Of a stretch of DNA of 64,000 bases, positions 9,283-18,042 are shown one piece after another. The stretch's first letter is position 1, and each line of letters opens with the position of its first letter. Made by a program: the position numbers and the translations under genes. The notes beneath the pieces were generated by a model that was not told the DNA's origin, ran no database searches, and saw only the letters and a list, made by a program, of their open reading frames with translations. The DNA comes from Polaribacter sp. L3A8 (GTDB lineage: Bacteria; Bacteroidota; Bacteroidia; Flavobacteriales; Flavobacteriaceae). The stretch is taken from the NCBI RefSeq assembly GCF_009796785.1, contig NZ_CP047026.1, forward strand, positions 1,572,001-1,636,000, written 5' to 3'.

Positions 9283-9915
9283 ATGAAAAAGGAAATTAAG
9301 TTTTTTATTCGAAGTTACATTATAATATTATTTTTGGGAATAATTTCCTGTGAAGATGATTGCGGACCTTTTCCGAATAAATTTAAAATATCTTCTATGA
9401 ATTCAGAAATATTACAAATTGAAATTTTAAATGAAAAGCATCAAATAAAATTATCAGAAATAGAAAATAATTCTGTCTCATATGAAAAATATTCTATAAG
9501 AATAAACGCTGAAATTGAAACATACTTTGCTTATGAAGAAAATAAAATGAAAAATATTTTTATTGAAAATTCTTATGCCTGTAGTCCTGCTCCACCAGAG
9601 ACTGACGAAAAAATAACAAATATTGAAATATATACTAACAAAGATTATAATTCAATGAATAAGTCAGGTGAAAATATAAATCAACTTTTTGATGTTTTAG
9701 TATTGAACCACTTCAGCAGTTTTCCATATTATGAAAAGTTTGACTTAATAGAATATATAAACATAAATCCAAACATTGCTAATGAACTTATTTTTGTTTT
9801 AAAAGAAGCTCCTGAAAACAATGACAACTTTATATTTGAAATCAAATACTATCAAAATGGAATTGACTTAAATGAATATAGCTTTGTTACGAATGAAATA
9901 GAAATAAGGGAATAA
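9283..9915 (+). CDS. Lipoprotein of unknown function (intact copy)
   Basis: 210 aa with a lipoprotein signal: basic start MKKEIKFFIR, hydrophobic core IIILFLGII, lipobox ISC near residue 23. The mature part contains CxxDCG and YACSPAPPETDEK cysteines and ends in mixed beta/Asn-rich sequence, so an outer-membrane or periplasmic lipoprotein is likely. The first 52 codons plus 29 upstream bases are identical to 125-309, an inactivated second cassette copy. Family not recognised. Confidence 0.7.
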   Translation: MKKEIKFFIRSYIIILFLGIISCEDDCGPFPNKFKISSMNSEILQIEILNEKHQIKLSEIENNSVSYEKYSIRINAEIETYFAYEENKMKNIFIENSYACSPAPPETDEKITNIEIYTNKDYNSMNKSGENINQLFDVLVLNHFSSFPYYEKFDLIEYININPNIANELIFVLKEAPENNDNFIFEIKYYQNGIDLNEYSFVTNEIEIRE

Positions 9916-9927
9916 TAAAAACCAGTT

Positions 9928-10059
9928 GCCAACACCGTGTAAAAAAAATTGCTGGTAAAAGCCTACTTACGAAAATCCTCGCGGATTTTCTTGGTTCGTG
10001 TTTTATTCACTAACTTTATTGCTTAAACCACGCAACTTTTCCTACACAACAACGTTAGC
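9928..10059 (+). repeat. attC-like site J
   Basis: GCCAAC...GTTAGC, 132 bp, apex ACGAAAATCCTCGCGGATTT. The right end GTTAGCTTT pairs with AAAGCTAAC of site K. Own ends do not pair. Confidence 0.8.
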
Positions 10060-10097
10060 TTTAATGCTAAAAAAAAATAGAACTAAATAAGAAACAT

Positions 10098-10322
10098 ATG
10101 GAAATACCAAAGAGAAATTTTATTACAAATCCATCAAAGAAAATTTTAATTTTATTTACATTCTTATGGCTTTTAGGAATAACATTATCAACACTGAGTA
10201 TGACTGATTTATTTACTGAAAGTTTTCTTCAGAAAAAATATGTAATGACTTATTTTTCAATGATTGGTTCAACCATAACAATAGGAGTACTTTACTTTTT
10301 TTATTGGAGAAATAAAAACTGA
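10098..10322 (+). CDS. Small two-span membrane protein
   Basis: 74 aa. Hydrophobic segments at about 17-36 (ILILFTFLWLLGITLSTLSM) and 49-69 (MTYFSMIGSTITIGVLYFFY), with a basic N-terminus and C-terminus. No family recognised. It occupies the first half of cassette J-K. Confidence 0.5.
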   Translation: MEIPKRNFITNPSKKILILFTFLWLLGITLSTLSMTDLFTESFLQKKYVMTYFSMIGSTITIGVLYFFYWRNKN

Positions 10323-10556
10323 ATTCTCACTCTACTGTTGAATAAATTTCCGTGCAAAAATTGGGGAAAATAAGGAAAAGTAGAAATCTGAACTTAAAGC
10401 AAAAATTACGTCTGAATTGATTTCTGTTGGAAAAACAACAATTTGAATTTTAATTAGTATACGGAATAGAAAACTGCTTAATTTACAGAAACTTAGAAAA
10501 AAAATTGAGAAACCAAAAAAAACGGAATGAATTATAAATCGAAAAATGCACTAAAA
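10323..10556 (+). other. Non-coding tail of cassette J-K
   Basis: 234 bp without a gene. It begins with GAATTCTCACTCTACTGTTG, related to the repeated motif of non-coding cassettes C-D and E-F. Confidence 0.4.
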
Positions 10557-10688
10557 GCTAACACCGTGCATAATTTATTGCTTTATTAGTTTTTCCTTCG
10601 GAAAAACATCGAAAGCGTAAAAGCCTGTGTTTATTTAATTATTTTTTCGCTAAATTCACACAACAAAACCATGCACAACAACGTTACC
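10557..10688 (+). repeat. attC-like site K
   Basis: GCTAAC...GTTACC, 132 bp, apex TTTTTCCTTCGGAAAAA. The right end GTTACCACAC pairs with GTGTGGTAAC of site L. It is the only site with GTTACC, and only site L has the matching GGTAAC. Confidence 0.8.
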
Positions 10689-10692
10689 ACAC

Positions 10693-11326
10693 ATTTGAAA
10701 AAAACCGAACGCCCATATAATCTAGAAGAAATTAAAACTTTGAGAAGTCGGAAAAATTCTCTTTGGCAACATTTTGAAAACTTCGGAATGAAATGGATTT
10801 TTATAACACTAATACTTTTAGCACCATTATTAATTTATGAAAAAGTTGTTGGAAAAGTTTCTTCTGAAATACAACTTCTGACTTCAATTCCTTTGTTAAT
10901 AATTTCAATCGGAATTGTTGTTTATCTTATGAATAAAAACGGAGAAATAGGTTGGAATAAAAAAGTTGAAAACGAAATAAAAAACGGAAAAGCACAAATT
11001 CTGAAAATCAAAACGGAAAAAGTAATTAAGAGAAAGCAAACTTACGATTTGGGTTCTGGATTTTATATTAAAATATCGGAAAATGAAACATTATATCTAC
11101 AAGGACAATATTTTGACGAATTACAATATTCACGAAAATTCCCAAATACGGACTTTGAAATAGTAAAACTAAACTGAATTTTAATGAATTAATTGACATA
11201 AACTATTTTGGGGAATATTTAAAACCTAAAAAGAAATTAAAAGCTTTTACGAAAGAACAGTTTGAAAAAAACGAAGTTCATTACGATGGAGATTTATTGA
11301 ACATTCCGATTGAAGAAATAAAATAA
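10693..11326 (+). pseudogene. Frameshifted membrane-protein gene
   Basis: The upstream frame runs to TGA at 11175-11177 (...NTDFEIVKLN). A second frame, open across the junction, continues NFNELIDINYFGEYLKPKKKLKAFTKEQFEKNEVHYDGDLLNIPIEEIK to TAA at 11326, nine bases before site L. A single indel near 11165-11177 would make one protein of about 210 aa with two hydrophobic segments after residue 35. The longest frame starts at ATG 10671, inside site K. The TTG at 10693 is the better start because the cassette at 5507 uses TTG in the same context (CACACATTTGAAAAAA). Confidence 0.55.
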
Positions 11327-11334
11327 AAACGTGT

Positions 11335-11465
11335 GGTAACAACGTGTATAATTAATTGCTAGTTTTAGCTCACTTGGGAAATTCCTTCGGAATTTCGCCG
11401 TTCGTGCTTTATTTACTAAATTCACTGTTTAAAACACGCAACTAATCATACACAAACACGTTGCC
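11335..11465 (+). repeat. attC-like site L
   Basis: GGTAAC...GTTGCC, 131 bp, apex GGAAATTCCTTCGGAATTTC. The right end GTTGCCA pairs with TGGCAAC of site M, although an IS30 lies between. Confidence 0.8.
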
Positions 11466-11500
11466 AAAAACTGGTGAATCGAGCCCTCCATTCAATAACT

Positions 11501-12573
11501 TAACGCAACAAATCTAAATTAATAGATTTGTAAAATGGAATTAAAAAAACATAGAAGATTAACTTTAAAAGAAAGAGTGATTATTCAGACACTTTTAATA
11601 GAAAAAAAGTCAAAATCATACATCGCTAAAAAACTAAAAAGAGCACCCTCAACAATTACAAGAGAAGTGAATAAATGGGTGCAGAAAAAGGAAGATAATT
11701 ACGATGCTGAACTTGCTCATTGGTGTGTTAAAGAAGATTATTTAAACAAAAGAAACTTAGATAAAATAAGTACATATTCTCTACTTAAATTTTTTGTCTA
11801 TAGAGGCCTTTTGTCAAACTGGACACCTGAACAAATTTCAGGAAGACTCAAAGAGCTGTATCCTAATGATCCAATAATGTCTATTTCTCACGAAGCTATT
11901 TATAGACATATTTACACAAGACCACAAGCACGTTTAAACAAAAAATTAATCAAACTATTAGTACGTAAAAAAACAAGACGTAGAACCCCTAAAAAAAGAC
12001 GTGGTGGCGGATCTAAAATAATAAACCAAGTAAGTATTGACAATAGACCACAGCATATTGAACTTAGAAATGAAGTCGGACATTGGGAAGGTGATTTAGT
12101 CATTGGAAAGAACCATAAAAGCGCTATTGGAACTATAGTAGAACGCAAAACTAGATTTACTTTAATTGTAAAATTAGAGTCCAAAAAAGCAGGTGAAGTA
12201 GCCAATGAGTTTTCTAAAATATTAAACAAATTAAATCCTATTTATAAAAAAACAATGACTTACGACAACGGAATTGAAATGGCTAGACACGAAAAAATTA
12301 CTCAAAATACGGGAATGAAAATATACTTTGCTCACCCCTATTCTTCCTGGGAAAGAGGAACAAATGAAAATACGAACGGACTCATTAGAAGGTATCTGCC
12401 AAAGGGAACTAATTTTAATGAAATTGACATTAATCAACTCCTAATTATTCAAGAAAAATTGAACAACAGACCTCGAAAAATTATTGGTTATAAAACACCT
12501 AAAGAAATGATGGATTTAGAACTTAAATTTGTAGCTTAGTAACATCAAAAAACATAAACGTTTTGTTGCGTTA
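11501..12573 (+). mobile_element. IS30-family element
   Basis: Terminal inverted repeats TAACGCAACAAA (11501) and TTTTGTTGCGTTA (ending 12573). It lies in the leader of cassette L-M, 35 bp after site L, and interrupts no recognisable gene. I could not define a target duplication with confidence. Confidence 0.85.
11535..12539 (+). CDS. IS30-family transposase
   Basis: 334 aa. An N-terminal HTH_38-like domain (KHRRLTLKERVIIQTLLIEKKSKSYIAKKLKR) recognises the ends. The catalytic core has GHWEGDLVIG (first Asp), TYDNGIEMARHE (second Asp) and SWERGTNENTNGLIRRYLPK (Glu), the IS30 DDE signature. Complete and without frameshift. Confidence 0.92.
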   Translation: MELKKHRRLTLKERVIIQTLLIEKKSKSYIAKKLKRAPSTITREVNKWVQKKEDNYDAELAHWCVKEDYLNKRNLDKISTYSLLKFFVYRGLLSNWTPEQISGRLKELYPNDPIMSISHEAIYRHIYTRPQARLNKKLIKLLVRKKTRRRTPKKRRGGGSKIINQVSIDNRPQHIELRNEVGHWEGDLVIGKNHKSAIGTIVERKTRFTLIVKLESKKAGEVANEFSKILNKLNPIYKKTMTYDNGIEMARHEKITQNTGMKIYFAHPYSSWERGTNENTNGLIRRYLPKGTNFNEIDINQLLIIQEKLNNRPRKIIGYKTPKEMMDLELKFVA

Positions 12574-12614
12574 CAACATTGAATCCAAGTCAAATCCGAA
12601 AGAAAAACCGAATA

Positions 12615-13001
12615 ATGAAAACTTTTGATTTTACATATAAAAATGATTTGACAATTTCAGAAATCAAAAAAATACTTGACACAGAAACTTTGGAATTAAA
12701 CAGATTAACCGAGAAGAAAGAAATTTTCTGGCATTGGGATAATCTCAATCGATTTGCTGTTCAGATTAACGAAATACTTCTCGAAGAAATAAAAGAGAAT
12801 AAGGAATTATCTCTGCATTTAGAAAAAGAAATCAAAGAAGGAAAAAAAGGAAAATACACACATTTTTCAATTTATAGTCAAAAAGCAATTGACCGAATTT
12901 ACGATGACAGAGTTCAAGACAGGTCGCATCTTGGCGAATATCGAAATGATTATTTAGATGCTTATGAAAATGACGAATCAAATTTCTGGAATAACGACTA
13001 A
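12615..13001 (+). CDS. Hypothetical acidic cytoplasmic protein
   Basis: About 128 aa from ATG 12615; an upstream TTG at 12579 would add 12 residues, but the ATG gives the natural start MKTFDFTYKNDLTISEIKKIL. Highly charged and mostly helical in appearance, with a C-terminal Asp/Asn-rich tail (YLDAYENDESNFWNND). No family recognised. The next gene starts 10 bp later, so the two are probably co-transcribed within cassette L-M. Confidence 0.55.
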   Translation: MKTFDFTYKNDLTISEIKKILDTETLELNRLTEKKEIFWHWDNLNRFAVQINEILLEEIKENKELSLHLEKEIKEGKKGKYTHFSIYSQKAIDRIYDDRVQDRSHLGEYRNDYLDAYENDESNFWNND

Positions 13002-13011
13002 CTAAAATTAA

Positions 13012-13512
13012 ATGACCGAACAAAAAGAAAAATGCCATTATTGTAAAAGTTTAACTTCAAACGAAAAAGACAATTATTATGAACATACTTTGTATGGAGT
13101 AACCAATTCAAGTTTAGTTCCTGGAGCAGTTTATTCCTATATCGAAAAGAAAGTTCTTATTCCGAGATGTAAAAAATGTGAAAAACGACATAATGATTTG
13201 TTCTTGTTTATAGAATTACCTCTTTTCTTGATTGGTTTTTGCTATATGTTATGGGATTTTACTTATAATGTAAGTGATTCAGGATTTAGATTTTTGTCCT
13301 TAATTCCATCAGTTGTTGCTGGAATTGCGTGTGCAGGAATTATTGGACAAATAATAAGATTTTTTCTTAATATGAGACATAACGAAGGAAAAGCGGAAGA
13401 AGATATAACTGACTTTCCTGAAATAAAGAAATTAACAAAATTAGGTTGGAGAATTAATAAACCAGCCAAAGGAGAATATTTAACGAAAGAGGATTATATA
13501 AAAGCGGAATAA
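13012..13512 (+). CDS. Zinc-ribbon membrane protein
   Basis: 166 aa. CHYC (8-11) and CKKC (about 53-56) form a zinc ribbon. Two hydrophobic helices follow (about 64-82 and 92-112), then a basic cytoplasmic tail ending KGEYLTKEDYIKAE. The arrangement resembles the protein at 8462 (zinc ribbon plus membrane spans) without obvious homology. Second gene of a two-gene cassette, 8 bp before site M. Confidence 0.6.
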   Translation: MTEQKEKCHYCKSLTSNEKDNYYEHTLYGVTNSSLVPGAVYSYIEKKVLIPRCKKCEKRHNDLFLFIELPLFLIGFCYMLWDFTYNVSDSGFRFLSLIPSVVAGIACAGIIGQIIRFFLNMRHNEGKAEEDITDFPEIKKLTKLGWRINKPAKGEYLTKEDYIKAE

Positions 13513-13520
13513 AAACTACT

Positions 13521-13650
13521 GGCAACAACGTGTATAATTAATGGCTTGATTCTCGCCTACTTACGAAAATTCTCGCGGATTTTCTATTCAGTTTTTATTT
13601 ACTAAATTAGGTGCTTAAACACGCCACTAACCATACACAACAACGTTGGC
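13521..13650 (+). repeat. attC-like site M
   Basis: GGCAAC...GTTGGC, 130 bp, apex ACGAAAATTCTCGCGGATTT. The right end GTTGGCAAAC does NOT pair with the end of the next unit (GTGGCTAAC at site N). This fits the replacement of the cassette's right half by an IS3-linked deletion. Confidence 0.8.
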
Positions 13651-13686
13651 AAACATTAAAAACCAAACTTTACGAAAAAGAAAAAT

Positions 13687-13841
13687 ATGATAAACACAGA
13701 CTTAAAAGGACATTTCCTCAATCTATATATGATTGCTTTAAGCGACAATAATTTTGATGAAAAAGAATTAGAAACTATCCTAAAAATAGGAGAAGAAAAA
13801 GGAATTTCAAAAGAGGAATTTGAAAAAATTATTATCAACCC
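13687..13841 (+). pseudogene. 5' fragment of a TerB-like gene
   Basis: About 52 codons (MINTDLKGHFLNLYMIALSDNNFDEKELETILKIGEEKGISKEEFEKIIINP), then IS3 DNA. The helical pattern with D/E-rich turns (ALSDNNFDEKELETILKIGEEKGIS) is like the start of TerB/tellurite-resistance-like domains. The remainder of the gene is missing, because the DNA on the far side of the IS belongs to a different gene. Confidence 0.55.
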
Positions 13842-13903
13842 TATTTTAGCCCCCAATAAGTTCGGAGTGATATTTTAAATTTCAAAACTAATATATTTGA
13901 GAT

Positions 13904-14230
13904 ATGAAATACAAGAAATGGACTTTAGAACAGAAGTTAGAAATACTATCTGTTTCCGAAGAAATAGGTATCGTTGAGGCCTGCCGAAAATACAGCGTAA
14001 GTACTGGCACTTTCTATAGTTGGAAAAAGAAGTTTGAGCACAAAGGAGAAGCAGGTTTAAAAGTTACCTATGACACTAAAAGTAAAGAACTTAAAGCAGC
14101 TGAAGAAGAGAATCGAGTGTTACGAAAATTGCTGAGTGATAGAGAAATCGAGCTTGAAGTGCAACGTGAGCTTTTAAAAAAAAGTTTGGGACGTCCGATC
14201 CAAGAAAGATCTAGTAGACACTATTTATAA
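13904..14230 (+). pseudogene. IS3 OrfA, copy 2 (slip run altered)
   Basis: 108 codons. Loss of one A in the slippery run sends the frame to a C-terminus SLGRPIQERSSRHYL and away from orfB, so the OrfAB fusion cannot form normally. Confidence 0.8.
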
Positions 14231-14264
14231 CAAACATAAAATCTCTAAGGCTAAGATTATAAAG

Positions 14265-15109
14265 ATGGTTGGTATTGTATCGAGTAGCTATTATAGAGAA
14301 CCTAGTGGCGGTAAAAAAGGAAATAAGCCATCTAAAGAGACTTTCCACAAGACTAAAGGTTTTGTATTACAAGACGCTGTAGTTGTGTCTATAAAAGAGA
14401 TTTTAAAGCACGAGTTTATAGATTGTGGTTATCGATTAATGACCAGCTATTTAACTAGAGATGGTTACACTATCAATCATAAAAGTTGTATAGAATTATG
14501 AAGGAAGAAGGCTTGTTGAAACTTGATAATAGGATAGATAGAAGTGGTTCTGGACGCAAGTTTGTAAAGTTTAGAAAGGTGCAAACTTCTAGACCTTTAG
14601 AATGCCTGGAGATGGATATAAAGATGGTTTGGATACCAAGTGTAGGAAAGAATGCTTATTTACTATCAGTTATTGACGTTCACACTCGAAGAATATTAAA
14701 AGACTATTTTTCTTTTACTATTAAACAAAATCACGTTATAGCGCTACTTTCTGAGTTGTTTGAAAATTATGACTACCCTCAAAACGTGGTCATTAGAAGT
14801 GATAATGGAAGCCAGTTTATAGCAAAAAAAGTACGTGAATATTTAGGTCTCATTGGAGTGCAACAAGAATTTACACACGTAGCAACCCCAGAAGAGAATG
14901 CACATATAGAAGCCTATCATGGAATATTGAAAAAAGAAGTCTTTAATAGGTGGGACTACCAATATTTTGGAGAAATAGAGCAAATACTAAAACGCTTCGT
15001 GAAATTTTATAATAATAGAAGACTTCACGGCTTGTTAGGACGTATAACACCAATGGAAAAATGGAATGCAGATGAACATCTTATTAGAATGAAAAAGTTA
15101 ACCGCTTAA
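14265..15109 (+). pseudogene. IS3 OrfB, copy 2 (frameshifted)
   Basis: The missing A near 14483 breaks the frame after residue 72 (INHKS). The rest, including the three catalytic residues, is open from 14486. It carries V-to-L at the residue following HTRRI. Confidence 0.88.
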
Positions 15110-15160
15110 CCAATAATCGAAATTTAAAAGATTACTCTTGTTTTATAGGGGTCAAAACAA

Positions 15161-15847
15161 GCAACTTACGGAGAAGATGGAGAAGTAACTCATTATTTAG
15201 ACAACTCATATCGCGAATATAAACTTGAACCAAAAGAAATTGATGAAGTCATCGAAAGATATTCCAATGCTTCTGGAGATGTTTATAACAAAGACAAAGA
15301 AATTAACGTCAATAGAATTGTTCCAATCATTAAACCTAGTGACTATTTTGAACAATTAAAAACTCTTGGGAATTCTGTTAAGGACTATAAAATCCCTGAA
15401 TTAATATGGGAACCTTACAATGAAGATTTGATTATTGTTTACGCAGAGGACAGGGAAGAAAGTATCCATTATTTTAACCAAGAGGAATTTGAAAAACTTG
15501 AAATTTCAAAAGACACTCTTTTGGAATTTTCTGTGAATAACTTGAACAATGTTTTACCGAAAATTGAGAAAGTTGGAGAAGATGGGAATTTCGGACTGAT
15601 TGCAGGAGGAGATTATGAAGTTAGTCTGATGTTAATGACTGACATTTGGACAAAAGAAAACTTTGATGTCAATGGAGAAATTATAATCGCAATTCCAAAT
15701 CGTAATTTAGTTTTCATAACAGGCTCAAATGACAAAGAGGCAATTGAAAAACTGAAAGGAACTGTCAAGGAAAGTTTTGAAACTGGAAACCATTCTATAT
15801 CGACCAATTTTTATAAATGGAATGGAAAAAAGTTTGAAAAAATATAA
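15161..15847 (+). pseudogene. DUF1444 (YtpQ-like) gene lacking its 5' end
   Basis: Open frame entered from the IS3 right end, 228 codons to TAA. The C-terminal two thirds resemble DUF1444/YtpQ-type proteins: FNQEEFEKLEISKDTLLEFSVNNL, then GGDYEVSLMLMTDIW, then IPNRNLVFITGSND. The function of that family is unsettled. The native start was deleted, and an internal start at 15428 would give 139 aa. The cassette end GTGGCTAAC does not match the start of the unit at site M, so the two halves come from different cassettes. Confidence 0.55.
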
Positions 15848-15977
15848 AATTACAGTGGCTAACAAAGAACTGAGCTAAAAAACAACTCTTTTCTTCATTA
15901 AATTTACGCACTATTATTATAGGCTCATAATTCTATCAATTAGTATTTTGAGCTTTTATTTTTTATGTAATTACTAT

Positions 15978-16946
15978 TTATTTTGATAAAACAGAAACGT
16001 ACGTTTCGTCATATGGTAAACCTGATTTTGCGATAGCAAAACTCTGTTTTATCAATTTATTTGAAACCGCTATTAAAGCCAATTTCTTACTCTTACCCTT
16101 GTTAACAATTCGCTCATAAATCTCACGACATCCTTTATTATGTTTACAAGCTGTAAAAGCACAGAGAAACAAGAGGTTTCGTAGTTTCCTATTTCCAACC
16201 TTACTTATTCTACTTCTTCCACGTACACTACTTCCAGACACTCTTATCGTTGGAGTGATCCCTACATAACTACATAATTGTGAAGCCGTTTCAAACTTCC
16301 TAAACCCATCAGTAATTACGATTAAAAACAATGCCGTTTTCAAACCTATCCCTGGAATACTAGTTAGTAATGTTAATTGTGCTTGCTGGTCTTGTTTTAC
16401 TAACGAAAGTACTTTTGTTTCGATTCCTAAAATCTCTTTATCTAAATGTTTTTTAGTCCGTTTTAAAGAACCATAAACCCACTTAGAGGGAATCCCTAAA
16501 ACTTCTTCTCCGTGAATTTTATTCTTTACCGCTGTGCGTTTTTTAATATCACTATCTAATAATCTAAACAACTGTAAGCACTCACTCTGAACATTGGTAA
16601 GAGCAGTATACAATGGAACTTCATTGATGCCTCCATATTCACAGATAGCCTTTGCATCACTTTTATCCGTCTTTACTTTAGACAATTTCATTTGGATAAA
16701 ACGCTTTACAGATAAAGGATTTACAACAGATACAAAAATGCTTTGTTTGTATAAAAACTGAGCTAACCTGTAATGGTAATAACCCGTTGCTTCCATAATT
16801 ACTAATGAGTTTTTAGGGAGATTTTTTAAGAATATTTTAAACCCTAATTCATCATTTTTAAACTGATCATGACCACTTGTACTTCCATAAACATCAAAAA
16901 CGTCTTTACTGATGTCAACTCCAAAAATTTCCTTATATTTATTCAT
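15978..16946 (-). CDS. IS110-family transposase (DEDD), copy 1
   Basis: 322 aa from MNKYKEIFGVDIS; the frame is open 23 codons further back to a GTG but the family starts here. The RuvC-like DEDD residues are D11, E52 (MEATG), D94 and D97 (KTDKSDAKA). The C-terminal Tnp_20 domain has SIPGIGLKTALFL and the VSGSSVRGRSRISKVGN segment holding the catalytic serine. Copy 2 differs only by V73I. Confidence 0.93.
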   Translation of the reverse strand: MNKYKEIFGVDISKDVFDVYGSTSGHDQFKNDELGFKIFLKNLPKNSLVIMEATGYYHYRLAQFLYKQSIFVSVVNPLSVKRFIQMKLSKVKTDKSDAKAICEYGGINEVPLYTALTNVQSECLQLFRLLDSDIKKRTAVKNKIHGEEVLGIPSKWVYGSLKRTKKHLDKEILGIETKVLSLVKQDQQAQLTLLTSIPGIGLKTALFLIVITDGFRKFETASQLCSYVGITPTIRVSGSSVRGRSRISKVGNRKLRNLLFLCAFTACKHNKGCREIYERIVNKGKSKKLALIAVSNKLIKQSFAIAKSGLPYDETYVSVLSK

Positions 16947-17166
16947 AAGAACTGATTTATGAAAGAATAACCTACTTTTACTCACAACAACTTGAAAACG
17001 AGATCTAGGTCTCACAGAACTGAACGTGATTTTAGTAGAAAAGAGAGAGGATTACCAATGTTGTCGAAGTCTAAGCTTCACCGTATAAATTAACCTTAAT
17101 TCTCTCTTTTATTCTTTCTGATTATATACTTAAATTTAGTCTTTTATTATAAAATGCTAACTTAAG
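16947..17166 (-). ncRNA. Candidate IS110 bridge RNA region, copy 1
   Basis: Non-coding 5' end of the IS110 (220 bp). The plus strand at 17079-17089 reads CACCGTATAAA followed by TTAA, nearly the same as the target arm (A)CCGTATAAAATTAA adjoining the insertion point at 17167. A transcript from the minus strand would carry the complement, as expected of a target-binding loop. The inference rests on position and this short match; the RNA fold was not computed. Confidence 0.4.
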
Positions 17167-17680
17167 CCGTATAAAATTAATTGCTGTTTTTAGCTTATTT
17201 ACGAAAGTTCTCACAAACTTTAAATCTGTGGTTTATTTACTAACTTTAGTGCTTAAAACACGCAACTAATCTTATACAACAACGTTGTGGCTAATGCGAG
17301 AAACCACCGAAAATGAATTAAAATATGACAATAAAAGAAGCCATTTTAAAAAGTCTTGACGATATAAACGGACTGACAAACTATATGGAAGTTCACGACC
17401 ATATTATTAAAAATGGATATTATGACTTCGGTCCTGCAAAAACGCCACCTGCGACAATTTCTGCACTTTTAGGAGATTTTATAAGAAATGGAGATTCTCG
17501 TGTTAAAAGAATAAAACAAGAAGGAGGTTCATACGCATATTACCTGACCAAAAATGAACAAGATATTGGAATTGAAATCTTATCAGGCTCAACCGAAACG
17601 ACTTCTGTAAAACTGCCTTATTTTAGCCCCCAATAAGTTCGGAGTGATATTTTAAATTTCAAAACTAATATATTTGAGAT

Positions 17681-17992
17681 ATGAAATACAAGAAATGGAC
17701 TTTAGAACAGAAGTTAGAAATACTATCTGTTTCCGAAGAAATAGGTATCGTTGAGGCCTGCCGAAAATACAGCGTAAGTACTGGCACTTTCTATAGTTGG
17801 AAAAAGAAGTTTGAGCACAAAGGAGAAGCAGGTTTAAAAGTTACCTATGACACTAAAAGTAAAGAACTTAAAGCAGCTGAAGAAGAGAATCGAGTGTTAC
17901 GAAAATTGCTGAGTGATAGAGAAATCGAGCTTGAAGTGCAACGTGAGCTTTTAAAAAAAAAGTTTGGGACGTCCGATCCAAGAAAGATCTAG
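17681..17992 (+). CDS. IS3 OrfA, copy 3
   Basis: 103 aa, identical in sequence to copy 1; frameshift signal intact. Confidence 0.92.
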   Translation: MKYKKWTLEQKLEILSVSEEIGIVEACRKYSVSTGTFYSWKKKFEHKGEAGLKVTYDTKSKELKAAEEENRVLRKLLSDREIELEVQRELLKKKFGTSDPRKI

Positions 17993-18042
17993 TAGACACT
18001 ATTTATAACAAACATAAAATCTCTAAGGCTAAGATTATAAAG

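Larger units (their letters stand above)
13842..15159 (+). mobile_element. IS3-family element, copy 2 (1318 bp, decayed)
   Basis: Same ends as copy 1. Two single-base losses: the slippery run is A8 instead of A9, and an A is missing in ATCATAAAAGTTG near 14483. It also carries one base change in the GAATAGTAAAAG segment. No target duplication (left flank AACCC, right flank AGCAA). Confidence 0.92.
15864..17166 (-). mobile_element. IS110-family element, copy 1 (1303 bp)
   Basis: Left boundary AAAGAACTGAG directly after the AAC of an attC-like site; right boundary ...GCTAACTTAAG before CCGTATAAAATT. Copy 2 has the same boundaries and length. No inverted repeats or long target duplication, as usual for IS110. 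Known IS1111-attC elements of the same superfamily also target integron attC sites. Right of the transposase start (16946) are 220 bp of non-coding end, the side on which IS110-group bridge RNA is encoded. Confidence 0.85.
15858..17289 (+). repeat. attC-like site N, split by IS110
   Basis: GCTAAC at 15858-15863, then IS110 copy 1, then the remainder from CCGTATAAAATTAATTGC (17167) to GTTGTG (17284-17289). The right end GTTGTGGCTA pairs over ten bases with TAGCCACAAC of site O. Confidence 0.75.

Noticed and set aside
16947..17015. N-terminal extension of the IS110 transposase (RPRSRFQVVVSKSRLFFHKSVL...)
   Set aside because: It begins at GTG, the family starts at MNKYKEIFGVDIS, and in copy 3 the extension changes with the junction. 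The region is better read as non-coding IS end.
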